A stretch of DNA of 64,000 nucleotides from Candidatus Pyrohabitans jungbluthii (GCA_002010065.2 MTMD02000002.1:1-64000), one strand, 5' to 3'; shown: positions 1-8,417, counted from the stretch's first letter. Notes: a model not told the origin generated them from the letters alone. Translations and numbers: made by a program.

Positions 1-1
1 G

Positions 2-145
2 CTGATAGGCGACCGCCTGGATACCGACATAGCCATGGGCAAGGCGCTGGGGATGCGCACAGCCCTCGTGCTTACGGGCGCAACTAAGCGCGAGGACGTG
101 GATAAGAGCAGAATAAAGCCAGATTATGTGCTGGACAGGCTTTAG
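2..145 (+). CDS. HAD-superfamily hydrolase (NagD/PGP-like), 3' end only
   Basis: The window opens inside this gene; 47 C-terminal residues are visible. The segment reads IGDRLDTDIAMG, then GMRTALVLTG and finally PDYVLDRL, which is the typical end of HAD subfamily IIA sugar- or glycolate-phosphate phosphatases: the GDRxxTDI motif holds the Mg-binding Asp of motif IV. Family knowledge suggests a cytoplasmic phosphatase acting on a small phosphorylated metabolite; the substrate cannot be told from the tail. The stop overlaps the convergent gene that follows by four bases. Confidence 0.8.
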   Translation: MIGDRLDTDIAMGKALGMRTALVLTGATKREDVDKSRIKPDYVLDRL

Positions 146-375
146 TGAGTTTCCACCTTGAGTATCTCACCCTCGTCATTTATCTCCATCTCAAAGGGCA
201 CGCGCTCAGTCTCAAAGAGCCCTTTCCACAGCTCAGCCTCGCCTCTCACAAGCCAAGCCTCGCCGTGCTTCGCCACGATGCCATAGCCCACGCCCATGAC
301 ATTTTTTAAATTCCTGTGCACCCATGTGTCGGCTATGGTCTCAGCGTCCTTGGGAATGACAATTTTCTCCGCCAT
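142..375 (-). CDS. Hypothetical protein, 77 aa
   Basis: I do not recognise this small soluble acidic protein. It begins MAEKIVIPKD and contains a run of alternating hydrophobic and charged residues (AWLVRGEAELW, VPFEMEINDEGEILKVE) that suggests two or three beta strands after an initial helix. It has no cysteine pairs, signal peptide or membrane segment. A TATA-like CCTTATATCC lies about 30 bases upstream on the minus strand (402-410), which supports a short-leader or leaderless transcript. Its end overlaps the HAD gene by four bases. It is probably a real gene because codon use and promoter placement look like the neighbours. Confidence 0.6.
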   Translation of the reverse strand: MAEKIVIPKDAETIADTWVHRNLKNVMGVGYGIVAKHGEAWLVRGEAELWKGLFETERVPFEMEINDEGEILKVETH

Positions 376-432
376 GCTGGTAAGGTAATGCTGAAGGAGG
401 ATATAAGGTTTGCGATGCGCTTAGCACGCTCC

Positions 433-482
433 ATATATATAAGCGCCGTTAACTTTGTATTAAAATGATAGCAATTTAATAC
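433..482 (+). promoter_or_regulatory. Promoter and inverted-repeat operator of the toxin-antitoxin pair
   Basis: An ATATATATAA TATA box lies at 433-442. A perfect 8-bp inverted repeat follows: GTATTAAA (457-464), a 10-bp spacer, TTTAATAC (475-482). The repeat covers the expected start of transcription and ends just before the ribosome-binding GGTGG (482-486). Ribbon-helix-helix antitoxins commonly repress their own operons by binding such repeats, so autoregulation is inferred. Confidence 0.6.
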
Positions 483-492
483 GGTGGCAGAA

Positions 493-795
493 ATGGGCGT
501 TACAATAACCACGAGGGTGCCTGAGGAGATGGATAAGGAAATTGCTCGCATCGCCAGGGAGGAGAAGCTGGATAAGTCGGCAGTCATAAGACGTCTTCTC
601 AGCGAGGCTATAGAGAGGTGGCGAATCGAGAGGGCTTTAAAGGAGTACAGGGAGGGGAATATAACCCTCGCAAAGGCAGCGCGAATGGCAGGAGTATCTC
701 TGAGAAAGATGATGCGGATCGCCGCTGAGGCGGGAGTACCCTTTCAGTACTCTGTGGAGGAACTCAGAAGGGACTACGAGGCTGCCCGGGAATGA
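493..795 (+). CDS. UPF0175-family antitoxin-like protein
   Basis: A 100-residue protein with a ribbon-helix-helix-like N-terminus (GVTITTRVPEEMDKEIARIA, then LDKSAVIRRLL) and a C-terminal helix-turn-helix-like part (EGNITLAKAARMAGVSLRKM) that is the signature of UPF0175. These proteins are the usual partners of DUF3368 PIN toxins and are thought to bind both operator DNA and toxin. The ATG at 493 is chosen over an in-frame GTG at 484 because GGTGG at 482-486 is correctly spaced for it. The stop overlaps the next gene by four bases (ATGA type), which implies coupled translation. Cytoplasmic; autoregulation through the upstream inverted repeat is likely. Confidence 0.85.
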   Translation: MGVTITTRVPEEMDKEIARIAREEKLDKSAVIRRLLSEAIERWRIERALKEYREGNITLAKAARMAGVSLRKMMRIAAEAGVPFQYSVEELRRDYEAARE

Positions 796-1298
796 TTGTG
801 AGCAACTCCACACCCCTGATATACCTCGCCAAGCTGAATAAGCTATACCTGCTCAGGGAATTCTTCGCTGAGGTTTACATTCCGCGAGAAGTTTACAGAG
901 AGGTGGTGGTGAGGGGGAAAGAGGAGGGTTATGCGGATGCTCTGCTGGTGGAGGAAGCGATTAAAGAGGGCTGGATACGCGTGGAGAACGCTCCCTTAAT
1001 GAAGAAGCTGGAGGAGTATGGCATCGACAGGGGCGAGGCTGAGGCGATATCCCTCGCCCTGAAATTGAAATCCAGAGAGATACTTATCGACCAGAGCCAT
1101 GCAAGGTTCGCTGCAGAAGTCGTCGGGCTCATCCCCAGGGGTACTCTGTTTGTGCTGCTGAAGGCCTTAAGAATGAATTTCCTGACCTTCGAGGATTATC
1201 TTGAGCATCTCGAGGCACTGGTGAGAGCGAACTTCAGGATGAGCGATGAGGTTTACATAGAGGCTGTGAGGCTGGGCAGGGAGCTGGCGGAAAAGTAG
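792..1298 (+). CDS. DUF3368 PIN-domain toxin-like nuclease
   Basis: A 168-residue PIN-fold protein. It starts with MIVSNSTPLIYLAKL, the DUF3368 form of the PIN N-terminus in which the usual first Asp is Asn. A GEAEAISLA motif near residue 78 supplies the acidic residues, and LIDQSHARFAAEVVGL near residue 100 matches the third conserved block. Members are predicted Mg-dependent ribonucleases neutralised by the UPF0175 partner. The four-base overlap with the upstream antitoxin gene and co-orientation support a type II toxin-antitoxin operon. RNA cleavage specificity is unknown. Confidence 0.85.
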   Translation: MIVSNSTPLIYLAKLNKLYLLREFFAEVYIPREVYREVVVRGKEEGYADALLVEEAIKEGWIRVENAPLMKKLEEYGIDRGEAEAISLALKLKSREILIDQSHARFAAEVVGLIPRGTLFVLLKALRMNFLTFEDYLEHLEALVRANFRMSDEVYIEAVRLGRELAEK

Positions 1299-1352
1299 AG
1301 TAACTTATCCATGTTGTGAAGTGTTTTATTTCTATCACGCAGTAACTCCTCC

Positions 1353-3935
1353 TCAACTTTTTCCTTTTCTAAATGCTTCTTCCTCTGTAAGAATTTTAAT
1401 AGTACATTCGTTATTCCTAATTATATTTTTGAGGTCTTTCCTCACACCTATATCATCAACATTGCCTGAGCAGGTGTTGTTTTCTATTATATTCCCTGCA
1501 GAATACTCTGTTACTCTAATTGCATATCTATTATTTTCAATCAAGTTGTGTGCAATAGTATTCCCATAAGACTTGTATGTAAGAAATATTCCATCAAGTT
1601 TGTTGTTTTTAACAGAACAGCCTTTTACGGTAATGTTGCTTGCTTCCATCCTTATACCAGCGGTGTTGTCACTTGTTGTGCAGTTAGAGATAACAAAGTT
1701 CTCGCTATTGGAGATACATATCCCTACCAGCTCATTGAAGCTTGTTGTGCAATTTTCGATAACTCCATTGACTGACAGGAAGGGGTAGATACCCCCTGTA
1801 TTATAGTTAGCTATGCAGTTGCGGAGTGTCATATTCTCTACACCCAAGACGAAAAAACCATCAATATGATTGTTTTTAGCTGTGCAGTTGACTATCAGTA
1901 GATTTGAGGAAAAAATTTTCGGCATGGGGCATTTTTCCGGAGCTTCCATCATAGTTGGACACTCCACTTTTTCCCCAGCCGTTAAGCCATTGTCGTTTCC
2001 ATTCAGCACGCAGTTTTCAATCACAACATCTGAGAATGAAGAGATAAAGATTCCATCCCCAGCATTTCCCTCAGCAACAATATTCTCTAGCTTCACATCC
2101 CTTACATTCTCTAAATGAATTCCTTTCCCCCATCCTACAACCTTTATGTTTTTGATGGTCAAATTTTTGATGTTCTCAGCAAATATTCCAGCGCTTTTTT
2201 TGTGTTTATCCTCTTCCAATTTACCTTCTTTACCTTTCAAGGCAAATCCATTACCATCAACAATCACATTGTCAGCGCTGATGGTTATGCAGGTTTTAGA
2301 AGAGGAGAGGGCATTTGAAAGGACGTATACGCCTGGCTTTGTTATCTCTGTGCATGCGTTTATCTCCATTTCTTCTGTTTTAAGCCCCTCCTTATCTTTG
2401 GAAAATTCCACAATTTCCACATAAATTGGCGAGGCTGTGAGCATTACCTCATCAGCATCTACGATTTCCTCATTTCCATAGATGTCCGTAACCTTAACTT
2501 TTCCGTCAATAACTTCCGACAGCTTTCCCTCCCCCCAGAGCACATAGAGGGTTTTATTTCCTATCCTGAACTTGTAGTAGCCGTAGCTGGAAGTTATGCC
2601 TGCATCTTCTTCTTTGTTCTCCACATATTTCTGGTCAACGACCTCCACAGAGTCAAAGCGGTTGAGCTTCGCGACCAGGGTATCGTAAACTTTGAATGTG
2701 CTTTCGGATTTCCAGTTATCAGAGATGAAAAAGATTTTATCTGCCCCAAGAGCAAGGGATAAAACAGTAGCTCTAACTATAAGTCTGTTCATTTCTTCAG
2801 CACTAAGTTCTTTTTTCTTTTCCCATTCAAAGCCAAGAGAACCAAATTGAGCCTCTGTAATCCAGATGGGTTTCTCCACGCCGTGTTTCTTCAGGAATTT
2901 TTTAAATTTTAATACAAACATGTCTTCTCTTCTTTCATCGGTATCTATGCTGTGAATATTTGCTATATCAAAATAATTTCCTGCCTCGCTCATTATTGGA
3001 TCCCAGAATTCCACAAACTGCTCATGCATGCCGGCCATCCCGGCCATCAAAACTTTTGCCTCCGGGTCAGCTTCCTTTATGGTGTGGTAGCTTGCTTTGA
3101 GAATTTCAAGGTATTCTTCAGGGGTGCCGTAGAAGAACTTGAGTCCGCTGGGGTCTTTTCCCTGCATTCCCGGCTCGTTCATTATCTCCCAGTATTTTAC
3201 CGGATAAACTAATCCCGGCATGTCGTCAACGCCATCTCCATCGTAACGCTCCACAAACTTTTTCAAAAATTCTTTATAATCTTCCATGCTACAGGGTTTC
3301 CCCACTTTAATTATCATCTCGCCTCCAGGGGGCGGTGAAGGTGGCGGTGGTGGTGAAAGAGGCATCCCCCGGTGGTATTCCTCGTCCCCGGGCATCGGCA
3401 TTTTTCCGTAATACTCTATGCCTCCCGGTGGCATGGACATTTTCCCCAAAAACTCCTCTACAACACCAGGCATGGGTATCCTTCCATAGTATTCATCTCC
3501 ATGACATTTATCCTGGTCCCATTCGGCAAAAGGCATTATTGTTATGAGAAGCAAAATGCCTTCTTCCCCCGCTTTTCTTATCACGTGGTCACTGTAGCCG
3601 AAGTCATAAACATCATATTCTTTCTCCACTTCCCCCCAAGTAATCCACCACCTGACCCAGTGAGCATTCTTTGACATTCCTTCTCTGGAAAAGTGGGTCT
3701 TTTCGAGCTCCGAAAACGTCTCCTCAGGCATATTAATGCCCGGGAAACTCGGATTTATGGCCTCCTCCTGCGATGCATTAGTCTGCACTTTTTCCTTAAA
3801 CTCAACGACTTTTTCTCCGGTTTTTACACATCCGGATAAAAGTATTACTAGAATTAGAACTGTTATAATTATGCGATTCAGAATATCCTTTGCTTCACCG
3901 TATCGTGCATTCTCACGAATTAATACGCAAGACAT
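1353..3935 (-). CDS. Surface lipoprotein: clan GH-A glycosidase-like barrel plus right-handed beta-helix
   Basis: An 860-residue exported protein. Residues 22-36 are hydrophobic and end in the lipobox LLSGC (Cys36), so a lipid-anchored surface protein is expected. Residues about 70-400 resemble a clan GH-A TIM barrel (GH39/GH5 type): WEIMNEPG supplies a candidate acid/base Glu and KPIWITEAQFG a candidate nucleophile Glu. Residues about 540-850 are NosD/pectate-lyase-like beta-helix repeats (rows such as NLTIKNIKVVGWG, NVTVKG-type turns). A Met/Pro-rich repeat insertion (about residues 150-215) interrupts the barrel. A TATA-like TTTATATC at 3976-3986 and GGGGGAT before the ATG give it its own promoter. 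The substrate is unknown; a cell-surface or exopolysaccharide role is inferred. Base composition is more AT-rich than flanking genes. Confidence 0.75.
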   Translation of the reverse strand: MSCVLIRENARYGEAKDILNRIIITVLILVILLSGCVKTGEKVVEFKEKVQTNASQEEAINPSFPGINMPEETFSELEKTHFSREGMSKNAHWVRWWITWGEVEKEYDVYDFGYSDHVIRKAGEEGILLLITIMPFAEWDQDKCHGDEYYGRIPMPGVVEEFLGKMSMPPGGIEYYGKMPMPGDEEYHRGMPLSPPPPPSPPPGGEMIIKVGKPCSMEDYKEFLKKFVERYDGDGVDDMPGLVYPVKYWEIMNEPGMQGKDPSGLKFFYGTPEEYLEILKASYHTIKEADPEAKVLMAGMAGMHEQFVEFWDPIMSEAGNYFDIANIHSIDTDERREDMFVLKFKKFLKKHGVEKPIWITEAQFGSLGFEWEKKKELSAEEMNRLIVRATVLSLALGADKIFFISDNWKSESTFKVYDTLVAKLNRFDSVEVVDQKYVENKEEDAGITSSYGYYKFRIGNKTLYVLWGEGKLSEVIDGKVKVTDIYGNEEIVDADEVMLTASPIYVEIVEFSKDKEGLKTEEMEINACTEITKPGVYVLSNALSSSKTCITISADNVIVDGNGFALKGKEGKLEEDKHKKSAGIFAENIKNLTIKNIKVVGWGKGIHLENVRDVKLENIVAEGNAGDGIFISSFSDVVIENCVLNGNDNGLTAGEKVECPTMMEAPEKCPMPKIFSSNLLIVNCTAKNNHIDGFFVLGVENMTLRNCIANYNTGGIYPFLSVNGVIENCTTSFNELVGICISNSENFVISNCTTSDNTAGIRMEASNITVKGCSVKNNKLDGIFLTYKSYGNTIAHNLIENNRYAIRVTEYSAGNIIENNTCSGNVDDIGVRKDLKNIIRNNECTIKILTEEEAFRKGKS

Positions 3936-4003
3936 GCAAATCCCCCTATTATCCCCTGATTTACTATCGTGCTAGGAGATATAAATCCCTTTCGTCTCAG
4001 CAA

Positions 4004-5629
4004 CTAACCACCACTCCGCTCATTAGCAAGAAGCTGGCTCACTGCAAAGGCGTAGTTCGCATCCCAGCTTTTAACCTGAGAGGCAGTATAAGTGAGGGCG
4101 TCGCAGCCAGCAGGCATGCCGAAGCTTTCCGCTATTGCGTAAGCCTGGAGCACCATTATGCTCCCATCGCCAGCGAGGGTGTCATTTGCGTAAAGCACGC
4201 CGTAGTAGCCGCCGTCGCCGCGCTTCATAGTCTCGAGGAAGGCTATGCCCCTTTCGGCGCTCTCCTTAAATTTAAGCTTCTCCCCCAGGGGCGAGGCTGC
4301 ATACGCCGCAGCCACACCACTGAGAGCCATGCCCTGGTACCAGGAGCTAACCCTGCGCCATGAATAAATGGGCAGACGGTAGGGGCCGTCGTACCACGCC
4401 CCGCTGCGGAGCTGCATTCTCGCTAAGCCCTCGCCGATTTCCACGGCTTTCCTCCTGTAGCGTTGTGCCCTCGTGACGTCGCCCATCGCCTGCGCTGCCT
4501 CAGCCGCCCTTTCCAGACCCAGCGCTGCGAAGCCTATCGCATTTGGCTTCAAACCAAAGCTGTAGCCGAAAAATGTTAGAAGCTCTGCCTTGCGCAGCAA
4601 AGCATCTCCTGCTTGCGTTATGCTCCTCTCCACCCTCTCGCCTGAGAGAACCCCTGTGGTATACGCCTGGGAGAGTGCCCACGTGGCGACGGCGCTCTCA
4701 AGAAGCGCATAGCTCGACGTTGCCTCGCCCTCTGCTTCATCCCAGCTTCCGTCGCCGCGCTGCTCTCTGAGCAGGTATTGCGCATGCCTCGAAGCTATGG
4801 CGAGGTACCTCTCCTCCCCGGTGGCGTGGTACATGTTCGCAGCGTAAAGAAGCGCATATGCGTTGCGCTTGACTCCGTGCACCTCTGCGGGAGGCTCCAT
4901 GCGCTGCGCTTCCTGGAGCAGCAGTGCCCTGTTCTCGCAGCCCCTCTTCCTCACCTCAAACCCTGCCCAGGAGATGAACTCCTCTAAAAACTCCAGGGAT
5001 TCGTTATTAAGGTAAGCCATGTGGATGCTGAGGCGGTAAACCTCGCTTCTCGTGGCGAGCAGAGAAAGCTTTGCCAGAGGCATAATAAACCTCTGCCCCT
5101 TCCCCAGGGTGAACTCCCGCGTAACGTAAGGCAGGGTGCGATTCCCCGAGACTATCTTATCAAAGAGGTACACCTCTGGAAACTCCGCTGTGAGCACAGC
5201 GTAGCTGGCAGGCGTTACTAGGTAGCGGGGTGGGTAGAATATGGGTGGCGAGAAGCCAGCTTTTCCAAACTCGCCCTTAATCTCCTTCACGCGCCTCTCC
5301 GCGTCCTCACGGGATGTAAAAAGCTCAAATCCCTCATGCGTAAACCCATGCGCCCCTATGGTTGCGCCTCTCGTTTCAGCCTGTTTTAAAAATAAGATAA
5401 ACTCGGGATAATCACTTATCGCCTCCCTGCCGGAGCGATTCGGTATAACAAGTAGCACAACCCGCTCCGCACGCGAGTCGAGGAGCTGGAGAAGCCTATC
5501 AAGATTGTGCAGGGCGTAGCCCGGGGATACATCGTGCACCTCCACCCAGAGCGTGGGGTGAGGTTTCTCGTAGCTTTGCGCTGCCACAACGATGAGCGCT
5601 ATGGCAAATAGGAGCAGCGGGATGCGCAT
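4004..5629 (-). CDS. Exported DUF2334 deacetylase-like protein with alpha/alpha-toroid C-terminus
   Basis: A 541-residue protein with a signal peptide (MRIPLLLFAIALIVVAAQS). Residues 20-230 match DUF2334, a branch of the polysaccharide deacetylase superfamily: LWVEVHDVSPG holds the metal-binding Asp/His region and GAHGFTHEGFE the HxxxH metal ligands. Residues 240-540 are helical repeats with GDGSWDE and GGYYGVLYANDT motifs, typical of (alpha/alpha)6 toroid glycosidases or lyases. A combined deacetylase/hydrolase acting on extracellular sugar polymers is inferred. It lies upstream of and in the same direction as the glycosidase-like lipoprotein, 68 bases apart, and diverges from thioredoxin. 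Confidence 0.7.
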   Translation of the reverse strand: MRIPLLLFAIALIVVAAQSYEKPHPTLWVEVHDVSPGYALHNLDRLLQLLDSRAERVVLLVIPNRSGREAISDYPEFILFLKQAETRGATIGAHGFTHEGFELFTSREDAERRVKEIKGEFGKAGFSPPIFYPPRYLVTPASYAVLTAEFPEVYLFDKIVSGNRTLPYVTREFTLGKGQRFIMPLAKLSLLATRSEVYRLSIHMAYLNNESLEFLEEFISWAGFEVRKRGCENRALLLQEAQRMEPPAEVHGVKRNAYALLYAANMYHATGEERYLAIASRHAQYLLREQRGDGSWDEAEGEATSSYALLESAVATWALSQAYTTGVLSGERVERSITQAGDALLRKAELLTFFGYSFGLKPNAIGFAALGLERAAEAAQAMGDVTRAQRYRRKAVEIGEGLARMQLRSGAWYDGPYRLPIYSWRRVSSWYQGMALSGVAAAYAASPLGEKLKFKESAERGIAFLETMKRGDGGYYGVLYANDTLAGDGSIMVLQAYAIAESFGMPAGCDALTYTASQVKSWDANYAFAVSQLLANERSGG

Positions 5630-5674
5630 GCATTACCCTTGCCTCCGGCAACTTTAACCCTTTCTGCCAAAAAC

Positions 5675-5681
5675 TATATAT
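5675..5681 (+). promoter_or_regulatory. TATA box of thioredoxin gene
   Basis: TATATAT at 5675-5681 would place the transcription start near 5700-5705. This makes the upstream in-frame GTG at 5691 untranscribed and supports the ATG at 5715 with GGTGA at 5704-5708 as ribosome-binding site. Confidence 0.55.
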
Positions 5682-5714
5682 GCTAAGCGCGTGCTTTTAA
5701 ACACGGTGAATGGC

Positions 5715-6038
5715 ATGGCAGGAAAGGTCTTGACCGCTACTGACGATAACTTCGAGAGCATGGTGAAGGAACACCCTCTCATTCTTGTGGACTTCTGGGC
5801 GGCGTGGTGCTTCCCATGCAAGATGGTGGCTCCCACCATAGAGGAGCTGGCAGAGGAATTTGAGGGGAAGGTTGCATTTGCAAAGCTGAATGTGGATGAA
5901 AATCCCAAAACTGCGATGAGGTTTGGAATAACAAGTATACCAACGCTGATACTCTTCAAGGACGGCGAGGTGGTTGAGAAGGTCATTGGAGCCGTGCCCA
6001 AGGAGCACTTGGCTTCGAAGATAAAAGCCCACCTCTAG
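5715..6038 (+). CDS. trxA: Thioredoxin
   Basis: A 107-residue cytoplasmic thioredoxin that reduces protein disulfides. The active site is WCFPC (Cys32, Cys35) rather than the classical WCGPC; Phe in the second position may shift the redox potential. The cis-proline loop (FGITSIPTLILFKDGE) and FWAAW are intact and the length is normal. The start at 5715 is set by a TATA box at 5675-5681 and GGTGA at 5704. The end overlaps the convergent RNA methyltransferase gene by four bases. No thioredoxin reductase is adjacent. Confidence 0.93.
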   Translation: MAGKVLTATDDNFESMVKEHPLILVDFWAAWCFPCKMVAPTIEELAEEFEGKVAFAKLNVDENPKTAMRFGITSIPTLILFKDGEVVEKVIGAVPKEHLASKIKAHL

Positions 6039-6928
6039 AGCTTCTGAATTTTTGCCACAAAGAAACCCTGCGAGTGGTGCTCCCAGGGATAAAATCTCCT
6101 CGCTTTCTTAATTTGCTTATCCAAGGGCATACCATAAGGTTTGCGAAGCGCCGGTGAGCCGTGCTTTATCTTGAGAAGCCTGGCATCTCTGTTCTCCAGC
6201 ACCTCCTGCACCAAAAGCTCATTCTCCTCTGGTAGGAGGCTGCATGTTGAATAAACAAGCACACCCCCTGGCCTAAGAACCTCGTAAACGGCGTTTATGA
6301 GAGCGCGCTGAAGTGGCAGGAGTACCTCCAAGTCCTTCTCATCCTTGGTGAGCGCCTCCCTGGCTTTATGAGCAGTGCCAGTGCCGGTGCATGGAGCATC
6401 GAGGAGGACGCGGTCAAAGCTCAGCCCCAGTTTGGCAACGTCGCGGGTATCCATCCTTATTATTATGGTGTTCTCCACTCCCATTCTCGTTACGCTCGCG
6501 CGCAGTGCTTTAACTCGCTGTCTGTTCACTTCTATTGCGACGACGCAGCCCTGGTTGCGCATAAGCTGCGCTATGTAGGTGGTCTTGCCCCCTGGAGCAG
6601 CGGCAGCGTCGAGCACGAGCTCATTGGCTCTAGGCTCGAGAGCCTCGCACGCGTACATCGAGGCAGGGTCCTGAAGGTAGTAGTAGCCGAGGAGGTATTC
6701 GGGCGTAGCTCCTGGCGAGAAAGGTGCCTCGCGGATAAAGTAGCCGTACTTGACCCAGGGTATCTTTTCCAGCACGAAGCCGCGCTCTTCCAAGCGCGCC
6801 ACCAGCTCATCTTCGGTAATGCGCAGCGTATTTACGCGTAGCGCCTGTGGTAGCGCGCGAGTGAGCATCTCCTCTGTAAGCCCTGGAAAGAGCCTGCTGT
6901 AGCGCTGCTCAAGAAACTGCGAGAGCAT
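6035..6928 (-). CDS. NOL1/NOP2/Sun family RNA (cytosine-C5) methyltransferase
   Basis: A 297-residue SAM-dependent m5C methyltransferase of tRNA or rRNA. Visible motifs are LDAAAAPGGKTTYIAQL (SAM site), LLDAPCTGTGT (motif IV with the releasing Cys) and VYSTCSLLPEENE (motif VI with the catalytic Cys). There is no PUA domain, so the protein is the short archaeal type close to NSUN6/Trm4-like enzymes. The ATG at 6928 lies 36 bases from the divergent CYTH gene, so both use promoters in the same small gap. The RNA target cannot be fixed from sequence alone. Confidence 0.9.
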   Translation of the reverse strand: MLSQFLEQRYSRLFPGLTEEMLTRALPQALRVNTLRITEDELVARLEERGFVLEKIPWVKYGYFIREAPFSPGATPEYLLGYYYLQDPASMYACEALEPRANELVLDAAAAPGGKTTYIAQLMRNQGCVVAIEVNRQRVKALRASVTRMGVENTIIIRMDTRDVAKLGLSFDRVLLDAPCTGTGTAHKAREALTKDEKDLEVLLPLQRALINAVYEVLRPGGVLVYSTCSLLPEENELLVQEVLENRDARLLKIKHGSPALRKPYGMPLDKQIKKARRFYPWEHHSQGFFVAKIQKL

Positions 6929-6964
6929 GAAAAAAGATTTATCGCGGGCAATATAACTATTGGC

Positions 6965-7489
6965 ATGCTCGAGATTGAGATAAAGGCTCGTGTGCCCAGC
7001 TTAGAGGCGATAGAGGCAAGGCTCCGCGAGAGGGGTGCGCGCTACCTTGGGGAGGAGGAGCAGGTTGACGCGTACTTTAATCACCCGTGCAGGGATTTTG
7101 CAGCTACCGACGAGGCGCTTCGCCTGAGAAGGGCCCGTGGCAGGGTTATCCTCACATATAAAGGGAAGAAGCTGGACGCTGTGACAAAGACGCGGGAGGA
7201 GTTGAGTGTTGGTGTGGATGACTACGAGGCTGCAAAGCAGATACTGCTCAGACTGGGCTTTGTGGAGGTTGCCCAGGTTAAAAAGCTCAGGCGTAGGTAT
7301 AGCCTAGGCGACTATCTTGTGGAGCTGGACAGCGTAGCCAATTTGGGAGCCTTCGTTGAGGTGGAGAAGAAAGGCGAGGCGTATTCTCCAGAGGAGCTTG
7401 TGGCATTTTTAGCCTCGCTGGGCATAGGTAGAGAGGCAGTAGAGAGGCGCTCTTACCTGGAGCTTCTGCTAGGTGAAGGCGATGGTTAG
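6965..7489 (+). CDS. cyaB: CYTH-domain protein (class IV adenylate cyclase / CyaB-like)
   Basis: A 174-residue CYTH (triphosphate tunnel) protein. It starts MLEIEIKARV, the ExExK signature that lines the tunnel, and carries RLRRARGRVILTYKGKK and YLVELDSVANLGAFVEVEKK with the conserved basic and acidic tunnel residues. Family members act on triphosphorylated substrates with two metal ions: some make cAMP, others hydrolyse thiamine triphosphate or polyphosphate. In archaea the natural reaction is uncertain. It is the first gene of a run with overlapping beta-RFAP synthase and FAH genes, so cotranscription is likely. Confidence 0.85.
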   Translation: MLEIEIKARVPSLEAIEARLRERGARYLGEEEQVDAYFNHPCRDFAATDEALRLRRARGRVILTYKGKKLDAVTKTREELSVGVDDYEAAKQILLRLGFVEVAQVKKLRRRYSLGDYLVELDSVANLGAFVEVEKKGEAYSPEELVAFLASLGIGREAVERRSYLELLLGEGDG

Positions 7490-8417
7490 GGTTACCACAC
7501 CCTCGCGGGTGCATATGACGCTCATAGACCTCAATGGCGCGCTGGGACGCGTAGATGGCGGCATAGGCTTTGCGCTCCGCTCGCCGGGGATGGTCGTCGA
7601 AGTGGAGCGCAGCAGAAGCTTGAGCGTAAAGGGAGAGCTTGCGGAGCGCGCCCTTGCAGCGGCGAAGCGCGTGCTCGAGGCTTACTCTCTACCAGGGGCT
7701 GAGATTAAGGTGCTGAAAGGCTATCCCCAGCACGTGGGCTTAGGCTCGGGTACACAGCTCTCCTTAGCCGTGGCTACGGGTATATGCAGAGCTTATGACA
7801 TCTCTGCGAGCGTGCGGGAGCTTGCCCGCATAGTGGGCAGGGGTGGTACTTCTGGAATAGGCGTGGCTGCCTTTGAGGGGGGAGGCTTCATCCTGGATGG
7901 CGGGCATTCTAAGCAGGAGAAGCCTGAGTTTCTGCCCTCCTCGGCGAGCAGGGCAAAGCCAGCGCCTCTTGTGATGCGCCACGATTTTCCAGACTGGGAC
8001 GTTGCGCTGGTGCTTCCTGAGCCTAAACGGCGAGTTTCCGGCGAACGAGAGGTGAACATCTTCCAGCGTTTCTGCCCTATTCCGATTAACCAGGTGGAGC
8101 GCCTTAGTCATGTGATTTTAATGAAGCTTCTGCCCGCGCTGGTGGAGGAAGATATAGCAGCCTTCGGCGAGGCTGTGAATGCGGTGCAGAGCCTTGGCTT
8201 TAAGGAGATCGAGGTTATGCTTCAGGCGCCGAACGTTAGGGAGATACTCGCGCTGTGCCAGAGGCTGAGCTACGGCGCGGGCTTGAGCAGCTTTGGCCCT
8301 GTGATTTACGCCTTCCCCAGGGATGCAAAGGAGTTTCTTAGGGCTATGCGCTCTCGCAGCGATGTGCGCAGGGTTTGGCTTACAAAGGCGGACAACGAAG
8401 GAGCGAGAGTGGAATGA
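7482..8417 (+). CDS. Beta-ribofuranosylaminobenzene 5'-phosphate synthase (methanopterin biosynthesis)
   Basis: A 311-residue GHMP-kinase-fold enzyme. It matches beta-RFAP synthase, which joins 4-hydroxybenzoate (or p-aminobenzoate) and phosphoribosyl pyrophosphate with loss of CO2 and PPi, an early committed step to tetrahydromethanopterin. Visible features: PSRVHMTLIDLNGALGRVDGG at the N-terminus, QHVGLGSGTQLSLAVA (glycine/serine-rich phosphate loop), GRGGTSGIGVAAFEGGGFILDGGH and a C-terminal LSYGAGLSSFGPVIYA. The ATG at 7482 overlaps the cyaB stop by eight bases. Together with mch and the mfn genes it indicates H4MPT-dependent C1 metabolism. Confidence 0.92.
   Translation: MVRVTTPSRVHMTLIDLNGALGRVDGGIGFALRSPGMVVEVERSRSLSVKGELAERALAAAKRVLEAYSLPGAEIKVLKGYPQHVGLGSGTQLSLAVATGICRAYDISASVRELARIVGRGGTSGIGVAAFEGGGFILDGGHSKQEKPEFLPSSASRAKPAPLVMRHDFPDWDVALVLPEPKRRVSGEREVNIFQRFCPIPINQVERLSHVILMKLLPALVEEDIAAFGEAVNAVQSLGFKEIEVMLQAPNVREILALCQRLSYGAGLSSFGPVIYAFPRDAKEFLRAMRSRSDVRRVWLTKADNEGARVE

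Noticed and set aside
3890-4363. A 157-codon plus-strand frame opposite the ends of the two exported proteins
   Set aside because: It covers parts of two well-supported genes in antisense and shows no recognisable sequence.
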